Origin: Branchiostoma floridae
Lineage: Eukaryota > Chordata > Leptocardii > Amphioxiformes > Branchiostomatidae
Direction of reading: 5' to 3'
NCBI RefSeq assembly: GCF_000003815.2
Contig: NC_049987.1
Location: 4,092,162 to 4,116,048, forward strand
DNA: 23,887 bases
Below are positions 9,301-15,122 of the stretch, piece after piece (position 1 is the first letter of the stretch; each line of letters opens with the position of its first letter). The notes beneath the pieces were generated by a model. It saw nothing but the letters and a program-made list of their open reading frames with translations. It made no database searches and was not told the DNA's origin. A program made the position numbers and the translations under genes.

Positions 9301-12300
9301 TTGGAGACTTCTTAATGATATAGTGTTGTGTGTAGGGATGGCGTGCTGTGCCTGTTACACCATGGATGACAGTTGGTACAGTTTTCCCTTGATGATGAGT
9401 GTTGTGTGTAGGGATGGCGTGCTGTGCCTGTTACACCATGGATGACAGTTGGTACAGTTTTACCTTGATGATGAGTGTTGTGTGTAGGGATGGCGTGCTG
9501 TGCCTGTTACACCATGGATGACAGTTGGTACAGTTTTACCTTGATGATGAGTGTTGTGTGTAGGGATGGCGTGCTGTGCCTGTTACACCATGGATGACAG
9601 TTGGTACAGTTTTACCTTGATGATGAGTGTTGTGTGTAGGGATGGCGTGCTGTGCCTGTTACACCATGGATGACAGTTGGTACAGTTTTACCTTGATGAT
9701 GAGTGTTGTGTGTAGGGATGGCGTGCTGTGCCTGTTACACCATGGATGACAGTTGGTACAGTTTTACCTTGATGATGAGTGTTGTGTGTAGGGATGGCAT
9801 GCTGTGCCTGTTACACCATGGATGACAGTTGGTACAGTTTTACCTTGATGATGAGTGTTGTGTGTAGGGATGGTGTGCTGTGCCTGTTACACCATGGATG
9901 ACAGTTGGTACAGTTTTACCTTGATGATGAGTGTTGTGTGTAGGGATGGTGTGCTGTGCCTGTTACACCATGGATGACAGTTGGTACAGTTTTACCTTGA
10001 TGATGAGTGTTGTGTGTAGGGATGGCGTGCTGTGCCTGTTACACCATGGATGACAGTTGGTACAGTTTTACCTTGATGATGAGTGTTGTGTGTAGGGATG
10101 GCGTGCTGTGCCTGTTACACCATGGATGACAGTTGGTACTTTTTTACCTTGATGATGAGTGTTGTGTGTAGGGATGGCATGCTGTGCCTGTTACACCATG
10201 GATGACAGTTGGTACAGTTTTACCTTGATGATGAGTGTTGTGTGTAGGGATGGCGTGCTGTGCCTGTTACACCATGGATGACAGTTGGTACAGTTTTACC
10301 TTGATGATGAGTGTTGTGTGTAGGGATGGCATGCTGTGCCTGTTACACCATGGATGACAGTTGGTACAGTTTTACCTTGATGATGAGTGTTGTGTGTAGG
10401 GATGGCGTGCTGTGCCTGTTACACCATGGATGACAGTTGGTACAGTTTTACCTTGATGATGAGTGTAACAATGTGTGTAGGGATGGCGTGCTGTGCCTGT
10501 TACACCATGGATGACAGTTGGTACAGTTTTACCTTGATGATGAGTGTTGTCTGTATACTATAGGGATGGTGTGCTGTGCCTGTTACACCATGGATGACAG
10601 TTGNNNNNNNNNNNNNNNNNNNNNNNNNNNNNNNNNNNNNNNNNNNNNNNNNNNNNNNNNNNNNNNNNNNNNNNNNNNNNNNNNNNNNNNNNNNNNNNNN
10701 NNNNNNNNNNNNNNNNNNNNNNNNNNNNNNNNNNNNNNNNNNNNNNNNNNNNNNNNNNNNNNNNNNNNNNNNNNNNNNNNNNNNNNNNNNNNNNNNNNNN
10801 NNNNNNNNNNNNNNNNNNNNNNNNNNNNNNNNNNNNNNNNNNNNNNNNNNNNNNNNNNNNNNNNNNNNNNNNNNNNNNNNNNNNNNNNNNTGCCTGTTAC
10901 ACCATGGATGACAGTTGGTACAGTTTTACCTTGATGATGAGTGTTGTGTGTAGGGATGGCGTGCTGTGCCTGTTACACCATGGATGACAGTTGGTACAGT
11001 TTTACCTTGATGATGAGTGTTGTGTGTAGGGATGGCGTGCTGTGCCTGTTACACCATGGATGACAGTTGGTACAGTTTTACCTTGATGATGAGTGTTGTG
11101 TGTAGGGATGGCGTGCTGTGCCTGTTACACCATGGATGACAGTTGGTACAGTTTTACCCTTATGATGAGTGTTGTGTGTAGGGATGGCGTGCTGTGCCTG
11201 TTACACCATGGATGACAGTTGGTACAGTTTTACCTTGATGATGAGTGTTGTGTTTTTAGGGATGGCGTGCTGTGCCTGTTACACCATGGATGGTACAGAG
11301 TTGTTTTACCTTGATGATGAGTGTTGTGTGTAGGGATGGCGTGCTGTGCCTGTTACACCATGGATGACAGTTGGTACAGTTTTACCTTGATGATGAGCAT
11401 TGTGTGTAGGGATGGCGTGCTGTGCCTGTTACACCATGGATGGTACAGAGTTGTTTTACCTTGATGATGAGTGTTGTGTGTAGGGATGGCGTGCTGTGCC
11501 TGCTACACCATGGATGACAGTTGGTACAGTTTTACCTTGATGATGAGTGTTGTGTTTTTAGGGATGGCGTGCTGTGCCTGTTACACCATGGATGGTACAG
11601 AGTTGTTTTACCTTGATGATGAGTGTTCTGTGTAGGGATGGCGTGCTGTGCCTGTTACACAATGGATGACAGTTGGTACAGATTTTCCTTGATGATAAGC
11701 ATTGTGTGTAGGGATGGCGTGCTGTGCCTGTNNNNNNNNNNNNNNNNNNNNNNNNNNNNNNNNNNNNNNNNNNNNNNNNNNNNNNNNNNNNNNNNNNNNN
11801 NNNNNNNNNNNNNNNNNNNNNNNNNNNNNNNCATGTGTGTAGGGATGGGTGCTGTGCTGTTACACCATGGATGACAGTTGGTACCGAGCACAAGTCATCA
11901 GTATCCAGTCCCTGGACCCGCTGGCTCTCTGGGTCCTGTATGTGGATTATGGCACCTCGGAACTCCTTATGGCTGATAGGTAAGAGTTTCAGTCTGTATG
12001 ATTCTTTTGGAAAACATAAACTATGTCTCTGTTTTCTAGGTACCACCTGCATTGTGGTGCAAGGAAGGTAAAGATTATGGTAGTCCAGCCTAAAATCATT
12101 TTCCATCCCCTCGATTTTAAATGGAAATCATATCAAGCACCAAAAACGCAAGACATCGCGCAACGTTCCTAGGAGGGTCAGGGGTGCTTGAAAATTTTTA
12201 TATCTAGGCCCTCTGAAATGCTATTTTCTGCATTTTGAGATGTAAAGAACAGCTGTAGATGTAAAGAACTGTTGTACATCAAAAGAGAGCTTTCAGATAA

Positions 12301-13554
12301 CAGCAAAAAAATGAAATGAAAAAACATGAAATTATTGTTAATTGGAATCAGTTGGAATCATTATAGCACACTATCCTGCTACAATGGTATGTTGTTTTTA
12401 TAAGTGATAGTTGAGTCAACTGTACTATCCCCATACAGACTGAAGCAGCTGCCCGAGCGTTACCAGACCTTACCGATGCAGGCCACCAAATGCACCCTGC
12501 TGGGTGTCCAGGCTGCAGAACTGACCGGTCAGGAGTCCGGCCTGCTACCAGAGAGTAGCTGGACTCTCCAGGCACTCAAGGCCATGATACAAGCTGTGGA
12601 CAACAAGGTGCTTGCGGCCTGCATCAAGGTAAATGAATTAAGTTTTACAGGAATGTAGTAGAGTAAATTTTTCATTCGTGAATTGTTTTGTCAGATTGAT
12701 CAGTGCTTAGGATACTTTTTACTCGCAAAGTAGAAACAAAATGTTAAGGAAGCTAGCAGGATAAGTACTAAAATGTTGACAGGTAAGATATCTCTTTGTT
12801 GTGTGCAACAACTGTCAAGGTGAATCTAGAATTGAAAATTCTGAACAGACTCAAAGCACTGTTTTTATCCTCAAGTGCTTGCTAGACTTTAATTTTACTC
12901 CAAAATGTTGAAGTTGTCTGCAAAGTGCACAAGTGAATATAGCATTGTCAGATTCAGATTTTCTTCCCATCAGTCATTATTCTAAGTCGTCTTAACCTCT
13001 TGCTAGATTATTGCTATGAAATTTCGTAAGAAAGAAGTGGTTGTTTTGGTGCAATGTAAATTCTAAGGGATGTCCATGTAGCTCAACTGGTAGTGGCCTC
13101 ACAGTTAAGCTGGAAGACTCAGGTTCAAGACCTGGGAAGGGCATCCTAGTTGATGTCTTTCAAAAGAGATGTAAGATGAGGGACCCACGTTCGAGAAGGT
13201 GCCTCAAGCACTTAAAAGGGGCCCTTTGAAATTTACCTTGCTACTGAAACATTAAGGAAACTTGCTGTTCTATGTGACTGTCACTACGGTCATACACTAA
13301 ATTGTACAAGCCTTGTGCATGAACCTAAACTCACACACTGTGCCCTGATGTGTTACCAGGACCCTGGGCCCCCGCCCTCCCTCCTCCTGTTTGAAAACAT
13401 CAGTCCCAAACCTCGGCTGGTGGTCCAGTGTCTGGTGGAGCAGGGTCTGGCCCTACCTGACACCACTGGATTGGAGGGGCTGGAGTGGGTGTTGGACCAG
13501 ATGCCAGCAGCACAACAAGAGTCTGAAGAAACATTGGAGCAAGAAGTGGACTAG
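239..13554 (+). CDS. Multi-Tudor (extended Tudor) germline protein, C-terminal 733 residues, 13 exons, 5'-partial
   Basis: Joined exons: 239-389, 1282-1491, 2601-2752, 3414-3670, 4219-4391, 4910-5038, 5687-5773, 6928-7057, 7790-8022, 8711-8867, 11843-11979, 12439-12628, 13360-13554. Every intron is GT-AG and phases match, except for a 2-nt deficit in exon 11. Three Tudor cores are visible, each with a WYRA element followed by a beta-strand motif: WYRARV with FHLDYGSQEV, WYRAMV with QYVDFGNTEV, and WYRAQV with YVDYGTSEL. Each is flanked by SNase-like segments, which is the extended-Tudor layout. A serine/aspartate-rich linker lies between units 2 and 3. Extended-Tudor proteins read symmetrically dimethylated arginine on PIWI proteins and organise germ granules for piRNA work. 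Orthology within RNF17, TDRD1, TDRD7 and relatives is not resolved, and the N-terminus that would settle it is missing. Confidence 0.9.
452..600 (+). mobile_element. tRNA-derived SINE, old copy
   Basis: The A-box-like TAGCTCAACTGG at 461-472 and the B-box-like GGTTTAAATCC at 528-538 are polymerase III internal promoter elements. The head is nearly the same as that of the SINE at 13068-13230: both share GTAGCTCAACTGGTAG and CCTCACAGTT. The A-to-B spacing is longer than in a tRNA, so this copy carries an insertion and is degenerate. It is a SINE relic, not a tRNA gene. Confidence 0.65.
619..1150 (+). repeat. 43-bp minisatellite, about 12 copies
   Basis: The phrase CAGCACCAAGGACAGGTGTG recurs with the CACC at 651, 694, 737, 780, 823 and onward to 1124, a constant 43-bp step. 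Copies differ by a few substitutions. Most units lack stop codons in some frames, which gives long open stretches rich in Cys and Val. These are a repeat artefact and not a gene, because the array lies wholly inside an intron. Confidence 0.93.
1282..1491 (+). CDS. Tudor gene exon 2: second half of Tudor core 1 and start of SNase-like lobe
   Basis: Starts after TTCTTAG and ends before GTTAGA; 70 codons, phase 0 at both ends. It continues SFE with VFHLDYGSQEVVSVDNLRPL, a clear Tudor strand pair. The position that is often Asn in DYGN-type dimethylarginine readers is Ser here. The remainder (LPAFAICCHLANLVP and on to CTLVTK) is the following alpha/SNase-like segment. Confidence 0.9.
1577..2020 (+). 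mobile_element. SINE-like retroelement with internal duplication
   Basis: The head has a B-box-like run in GGGCTCATATCC. It is followed by a core, CTCCGCCCAGTTGTCAAAAT and then GGGTACCTGAC, that also occurs in inverted orientation in the SINE at 7540-7690. The element ends with an A-rich tail around AATAACAATAACAAAAC (2006-2022). Within it, 1812-1870 and 1871-1930 are near-identical 59-bp tandem copies centred on GGTCACCTGAGTG. The exact 5' boundary is uncertain, and two merged elements are possible. Confidence 0.55.
2295..2400 (+). mobile_element. tRNA-derived SINE fragment
   Basis: A-box-like CGTAGTCAAGGG at 2301-2312 and B-box-like GGGTTTGATGCC at 2346-2357 are spaced as in a tRNA. The following body, CTATGTCGCTCACCTAACAT, matches a degenerate stretch at 8470-8490. 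It is a truncated SINE copy inside the intron. Confidence 0.5.
2601..2752 (+). CDS. Tudor gene exon 3: end of extended Tudor 1
   Basis: Follows CCTTCCCCAG; donor GTAAGT from 2753. It encodes GPVEEGSLPVDLLYEHRVQE and a helical run ending in basic KNKRSN. It starts in phase 0 and ends two bases into an Arg codon completed by the next exon. This is the last part of the SNase-like lobe plus the linker after Tudor unit 1. Confidence 0.88.
2753..3413 (+). other. Intron, mostly featureless
   Basis: No exon is recognised. An imperfect inverted repeat at 2915-2941 and 3086-3113 (GTCAGCAATGGGTCACAGGT-like arms) may be the ends of an old MITE of about 200 bp. The intron ends with CCCCTCCCCCTCCTAG. Confidence 0.55.
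2915..3113. mobile_element. Possible decayed inverted-repeat element
   Basis: The left arm GTGACATCAGCAGTGGGTCA (from 2915) pairs imperfectly with the right arm ending TGACAGTCAC at 3113. No target duplication is clear. This is a weak call based only on the paired arms. Confidence 0.3.
3414..3670 (+). CDS. Tudor gene exon 4: linker and entry strand of extended Tudor 2
   Basis: Acceptor TCCTAG; donor GTGGGG from 3671. The first base completes the Arg codon of exon 3. It encodes a charged, probably disordered linker (Pro-, Glu- and Lys-rich, including PEEEEKAGEKW). Then comes FPVAITFINSKAIIYGQEVK, the SNase-like strand pair that precedes a Tudor core in extended Tudor domains. The donor was chosen by phase: the single leftover G pairs with AC of exon 5 to give Asp. 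Confidence 0.87.
3671..4218 (+). other. Intron, AT-rich
   Basis: No exon is seen. There are several T- and A-homopolymer runs (for example around 3835 and 4037). The block at about 3710-3830 looks like dispersed repeat material, but no ends could be fixed. Confidence 0.5.
4219..4391 (+). CDS. Tudor gene exon 5: first half of Tudor core 2
   Basis: Acceptor CTTCAG; donor GTAGGG. It encodes an alpha helix (STLEDLMLTLQQQNENPPEL) and then GEPCQAQFTQDQHWYRAMVL, a canonical Tudor opening with the WYRA element. Its 173 nt join exon 4 in phase 1 and leave in phase 0. Confidence 0.92.
4392..4909 (+). other. Intron, nothing recognised
   Basis: AT-rich sequence without exons or clear repeats; it ends in a pyrimidine tract (TTCTTTTTCTCCAG). 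Confidence 0.6.
4910..5038 (+). CDS. Tudor gene exon 6: second half of Tudor core 2
   Basis: Its 43 codons are phase 0 at both ends; donor GTAAGG. It encodes GVEVQYVDFGNTEVLPAHSL and then RLKNLISIPQQCLEMQLFGV. DFGN keeps the Asn typical of Tudor cores that bind dimethylarginine, unlike units 1 and 3. In-frame stops beyond the donor confirm the boundary. Confidence 0.93.
5039..5686 (+). other. Intron carrying a TA-flanked MITE
   Basis: Contains the inverted-repeat element at 5239-5420, listed separately. Nothing else is recognised; the intron ends with TTTCCTTCCAG. Confidence 0.65.
5239..5420. mobile_element. MITE with 15-bp perfect terminal inverted repeats and TA ends
   Basis: TACAGTCAAACCTGT at 5239-5253 is the exact reverse complement of ACAGGTTTGACTGTA at 5406-5420. 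Both ends carry TA, as expected of Tc1/mariner-type integration. The interior is largely self-complementary and repeats GTGGCCACCTGTCCATAGTG-like words. There is no coding capacity, so it is a non-autonomous element. Confidence 0.88.
5687..5773 (+). CDS. Tudor gene exon 7: SNase-like lobe of extended Tudor 2
   Basis: A short 29-codon exon, phase 0 at both ends, between TTCCAG and GTGGGC. It encodes ISADGAWPTEAVLFLLENVM and then GQTCLAMLK. The W and the FLLENVMGQ helix match the post-Tudor helix of extended Tudor domains, with the role played by FLSNLVTHVP in unit 1. Confidence 0.88.
5985..6622 (+). mobile_element. 5'-truncated non-LTR retrotransposon (LINE) tail, interrupted
   Basis: Before the break the frame at 6015 reads RNYHRYSFF. 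After it, from about 6341, comes WNALPEHIAQAKNLEVFKNA and a stop. These two phrases are the usual neighbouring motifs at the C-terminus of reverse transcriptases of L2/CR1-like LINEs. A stop precedes WNALP, so the copy is dead. A GC-rich 3' tail ends in AAGAGGAAGAAGAAGA at about 6604-6622. Confidence 0.6.
6039..6314. mobile_element. Inverted-repeat element inserted in the LINE
   Basis: TTATGTCATACC at 6040-6051 is inverted as GGTATGACATAA at 6302-6313. The interior is GC-rich (many CG dinucleotides) and non-coding, unlike the surrounding intron. It falls exactly between the SYSFF-type and WNALP motifs of the LINE, so it inserted later than the LINE. Confidence 0.6.
6928..7057 (+). CDS. Tudor gene exon 8: last SNase-like strands of extended Tudor 2
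   Basis: Acceptor TTGCAG; donor GTAAGT. It encodes SKPSQGPLRVELVLGDGQNV and then GEMMVNRGLAAPG. The pattern of a hydrophobic strand, DG, then NVGEMMVNRGLA is the closing part of a Tudor-SN-like fold, where staphylococcal-nuclease-type domains end in 'N..L...GLA'. It ends in phase 1. Confidence 0.9.
7058..7789 (+). other. Intron with a minus-strand SINE
   Basis: Contains the SINE at about 7540-7690. The rest is AT-rich with nothing recognised; it ends TGACTTCAG. Confidence 0.6.
7540..7690 (-). mobile_element. tRNA-derived SINE, minus orientation
   Basis: On the minus strand, AGGTCCTGGGTTCGAATTCG (about 7636-7659) contains a good B box. Downstream is CTCCACCCAGGTGTAAAAAT followed by GGGCACTTGAC, which matches the core of the SINE at 1577-2020. 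The 5' and 3' limits are approximate. Confidence 0.6.
7790..8022 (+). CDS. Tudor gene exon 9: acidic linker and entry strand of extended Tudor 3
   Basis: Joins exon 8 in phase 1, giving Val. It encodes a helical stretch (VGEEVAGLLDSLKAVQKGLP), then an acidic Ser/Asp run (SEDDDSSSDEDD), then FSPAILPPPGQHFKINITHV. FKINITHV is the strand that opens an extended Tudor unit. The acidic Ser-rich run could be a casein-kinase-2 substrate, which is inference. Donor GTAATG. Confidence 0.88.
8023..8710 (+). other. Intron with SINE remains and a tandem-duplicated acceptor
   Basis: Contains SINE-like words (GTGTCGCTCACCCGACATAC at about 8474) and the exact 110-bp duplication 8515-8734. No other exon is recognised. 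Confidence 0.6.
8515..8734 (+). repeat. Exact 110-bp tandem duplication spanning an intron/exon boundary
   Basis: 8515-8624 and 8625-8734 are identical. Each copy holds 86 nt of intron, including the TTTCTTTCTTTCCTTCAG tract and acceptor, plus the first 24 nt of exon 10. Reading on from the first acceptor meets a stop after 14 codons (MYFQRVMAVFRMKY), so only the second acceptor gives an open frame. It is either a very recent duplication or an assembly join of two haplotypes. Confidence 0.95.
8711..8867 (+). CDS. Tudor gene exon 10: SNase-like strand and helix before Tudor core 3
   Basis: Uses the second of two identical acceptors (AG at 8709-8710); donor GTAAGT from 8868. It encodes MYFQRVMADDDDDNGEDP, then a helix (LVETQRQLQLLETITDEIVA), then FPPLDNIIA. 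A GAT trinucleotide run at about 8735-8749 makes the Asp tract. It ends in phase 1, matching exon 11. Confidence 0.9.
8868..9324 (+). other. Unique part of the intron before exon 11
   Basis: AT-rich, no exon seen. The 76-bp array begins at its right end. Confidence 0.6.
10604..10890. other. Assembly gap (287 N) inside the 76-bp array
   Basis: Both flanks are array units. The distance between matching unit positions across the gap is 10 bp more than four whole units, so the gap size is an estimate. Confidence 0.99.
11732..11831. other. Assembly gap (100 N) just before exon 11
   Basis: A gap of exactly 100 N, the conventional size for an unknown length, between array units. It lies 11 nt from the acceptor of exon 11. 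Confidence 0.99.
11843..11979 (+). CDS. Tudor gene exon 11: Tudor core 3, with a 2-nt deficit
   Basis: Acceptor TGTGTGTAG ending at 11842; donor GTAAGA from 11980. From DDSWYRAQVISIQSLDPLAL through WVLYVDYGTSELLMADR this is a clear Tudor core. Compared with every array unit, the first 25 nt lack two C residues (GATGGGTG for GATGGCGTG, and GTGCTG for GTGCCTG). As written, this shifts the frame into a stop. Adding two bases gives 139 nt, exactly what the flanking phases need. A base-calling error beside the gap is the simplest cause. The Asn of DYGN is Thr. Confidence 0.8.
11980..12438 (+). other. Intron with one dispersed repeat
   Basis: A block at about 12165-12245 resembles 13650-13735 downstream of the gene. 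No exon is seen. Confidence 0.55.
12165..12245 (+). repeat. Dispersed repeat, copy 1
   Basis: The words CCCTCTGAAA, CTATTTTCTGCATTTTGAG and GAAAATTTTTATATCT recur in diverged form at 13670-13733 (CCCCTGAAA, CTATTTCCTGCATTTTGAG). It is probably a fragment of an unnamed interspersed element. Confidence 0.5.
12439..12628 (+). CDS. Tudor gene exon 12: helix and SNase-like lobe of extended Tudor 3
   Basis: Acceptor CATACAG; donor GTAAAT. The first base completes Arg of exon 11. It encodes LKQLPERYQTLPMQATKCTL, LGVQAAELTGQ, and a helix containing WTLQALKAMIQAVDNKVLAA. This is the post-Tudor segment equivalent to exon 2 of unit 1 and exons 6-7 of unit 2. Confidence 0.92.
12629..13359 (+). other. 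Intron with a SINE
   Basis: Carries the tRNA-like SINE at about 13068-13230. The rest is AT-rich with nothing recognised. Confidence 0.65.
13068..13230 (+). mobile_element. tRNA-derived SINE
   Basis: A box TAGCTCAACTGG at 13079-13090 and B box GGTTCAAGACC at 13122-13132 are spaced 43 bp apart, as in a tRNA. The head matches the copy at 452-600. There is no acceptor-stem closure or anticodon arm that would make a functional tRNA, and a long non-tRNA body follows. Confidence 0.75.
13360..13554 (+). CDS. Tudor gene exon 13: terminal exon
   Basis: Acceptor TTACCAG; 64 codons and a TAG stop at 13552-13554. It encodes DPGPPPSLLLFENISPKPRL, VVQCLVEQGLALPD, and an acidic tail (QQESEETLEQEVD). VQCLVEQGLA is the final SNase-like strand-helix, parallel to MMVNRGLA in unit 2. 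The protein therefore ends right after extended Tudor 3. Confidence 0.93.
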   Translation, partial: DPGPPPSLLLFENISPKPRLVVQCLVEQGLALPDTTGLEGLEWVLDQMPAAQQESEETLEQEVD

Positions 13555-13669
13555 ACCCAGTATTCTCACCAGGATTTTTACACAGCATAGGGGCATCTTA
13601 GCACAACAAAGCCATGTGGTGTGTGATACAGGCGTGAGCATATTGTAAGGGGTCTGGGGGGATTCCTCC

Positions 13670-13733
13670 TCCTGAAAAGTTTTTAATCTCAACCCCTGAA
13701 ACACTTAGTCTATTTCCTGCATTTTGAGGGCCA
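13670..13733 (+). repeat. Dispersed repeat, copy 2
   Basis: Diverged partner of 12165-12245, sharing the CTATTT-CTGCATTTTGAG block. Confidence 0.5.
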
Positions 13734-13807
13734 AATATAGGGAAAGATAGCCAACTTTATTTATCTTTGTTGCAAAATACAGAAAACTTCCCTTTGTTAC
13801 TTAAGAT

Positions 13808-13885
13808 ACAGCATTGGGGTCCAAATCACAGTATTGGAGCCCAAATCACAGCATAGGGGATCCAAATTACAGCATAGGGGCCCAC
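13808..13885 (+). repeat. Short tandem repeat, about 20 bp, four copies
   Basis: Units of the type ACAGCATAGGGGCCCAAATC repeat with 20-21 bp spacing from 13808. A stray single unit lies at about 13584-13597. All lie just downstream of the stop codon, probably in the 3' UTR. Confidence 0.75.
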
Positions 13886-14089
13886 CAATGCTGAAAAGTC
13901 CTAGCGAGAACACTGTAGAAGTCATGTTTAAGTCACAACTTCCCTTCGACGATCTCCATTAGAATTAGCCTGTCTGCAATATCCAATCACGTGTAAGACC
14001 AGACCATCCTCAGGAAAAAACAACCATATGAAGAATGCCTGAATGTAGAGTGCAACTGTCAATCATTTCAGAACCATGTGCCCCTGATC

Positions 14090-14172
14090 TTCACTGATTG
14101 GCTGCATTGATTGATGTAGGTGTGGCTATGAATGAGAAATACAGCCATATGCAAATAAAGATGACGTCATGA
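14090..14172. promoter_or_regulatory. Cluster of promoter-like motifs in intergenic DNA
   Basis: Within about 80 bp there are ATTGG (inverted CCAAT) near 14096, a perfect octamer ATGCAAAT at 14149-14156, AATAAA at 14154-14159, and a perfect CRE palindrome TGACGTCA at 14162-14169. No gene is seen to start here. The cluster may be an enhancer, a non-coding promoter, or chance. Confidence 0.3.
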
Positions 14173-15027
14173 CTTTGAAATCTCGTTACACTGTGTATAT
14201 TGTATACACTTTGTCATGATGTCTGTATACGTAGCGAATTAGACTTACCATAGCAATGAAAATTGAAACAGAACAAAACAAACATCATACTGTTGGTCTA
14301 AAAGTTTATTTTTGCCTGCATTACAGCATATGCTATGTTAGATGAAAACATTACTGATGAAACAATGTCACTGGTGCTACTGATACTCTTGATAAGTCAC
14401 TAAATCACAGAACATGACTGGATAATGCTTCAATTGAAAGTTGAGACAGAGACTATGTTCTAATCATATATGCTTTATGGGACAACAATGATCTTGGTGC
14501 TCAAGTTGAGAAAATTCTATATTTTTGTTGAAGTCTTTTATTTTCATACAGAATCAAGTATATCATTCAAGAGAGCATGTGGAAATATCTTAGATGTGCC
14601 ACAAATATGACAAACATAAAGTTTTGTTTTGTAGATTAACTACTATCAAGGATTCACATATACCTCGAGTAAATAGAAGTAGGTTTACAGTAGATTTTGT
14701 ACTACTGTTGGGAAAGAAAAAAGAGAGAAATATCTGCATTGATGATACAGGTATATCAGTCGTAAAATCCTTTCCAAACCCTATCTGGACAAGTTTAAAT
14801 GTTACTGTTTGTACTCTAGGTTTAATAGTTGACAACAATCAAAGTTTAGTAACGTTATGATAACTAGTATGCTAGAATGCACCTTCTGTAGTTTTTGTTC
14901 ATTTTCTTGTTTTTGGAACGGTTCACTTTCTGCTGTAGTCAAATAGATTGTTATGATTTCCAAAATATGAGAAAAATCATTGCTTTGGATTTACTGGTTG
15001 ACTTGGACCGTTTACTTTACATGTTGA

Positions 15028-15033
15028 AATAAA
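15028..15033 (+). terminator. Candidate polyadenylation signal AATAAA
   Basis: The hexamer is followed within 40 nt by GT-rich sequence (GTTTGTTCC, TGGTGTTTGC). It would give the Tudor gene a 3' UTR of about 1.5 kb; the AATAAA at 14154 is the nearer alternative. Confidence 0.3.
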
Positions 15034-15122
15034 GAAAGTTTGTTCCAGGTCACATGGTGTTTGCTCATTGAATCCTGGTCAATTAATTCAGAAGTAGAAA
15101 TTGATGACACGATTCGACCAAG

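Larger units (their letters stand above)
9325..11879 (+). repeat. 76-bp array: intron acceptor plus Tudor exon start, about 30 visible copies
   Basis: The unit is 32 nt of intron end (AGTTTTACCTTGATGATGAG then TGTTGTGTGTAG) plus 44 nt matching the start of exon 11, up to TGGTAC. The step is exactly 76 bp in most copies (GG after the AG at 9336, 9412, 9488 and so on). About 17 copies precede the first gap and about 13 follow it. The left part is nearly uniform; the right part is more varied and alternates two unit types. Each exon-like piece reads MACCACYTMDDSWY, the Tudor opening. The final copy runs into the functional exon. Confidence 0.95.
13555..15122 (+). other. 3' UTR and intergenic DNA after the Tudor gene
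   Basis: No ORF with a family signature is seen. AATAAA occurs at 14154-14159 and 15028-15033; the second is followed by a GT-rich stretch and is a plausible polyadenylation signal. Short repeats at 13583-13885 and a motif cluster at 14090-14172 are listed separately. Confidence 0.5.

Noticed and set aside
9325-11879. CRISPR-like array
   Set aside because: Units are directly adjacent with no spacers, the unit matches a local exon, and the genome is eukaryotic.
10518-12106. Several open frames running through N
   Set aside because: They exist only because N blocks carry no stops, and the visible parts are 76-bp array units.
13079-13132. tRNA gene
   Set aside because: A and B boxes are present, but no full cloverleaf can be drawn and a SINE body follows.
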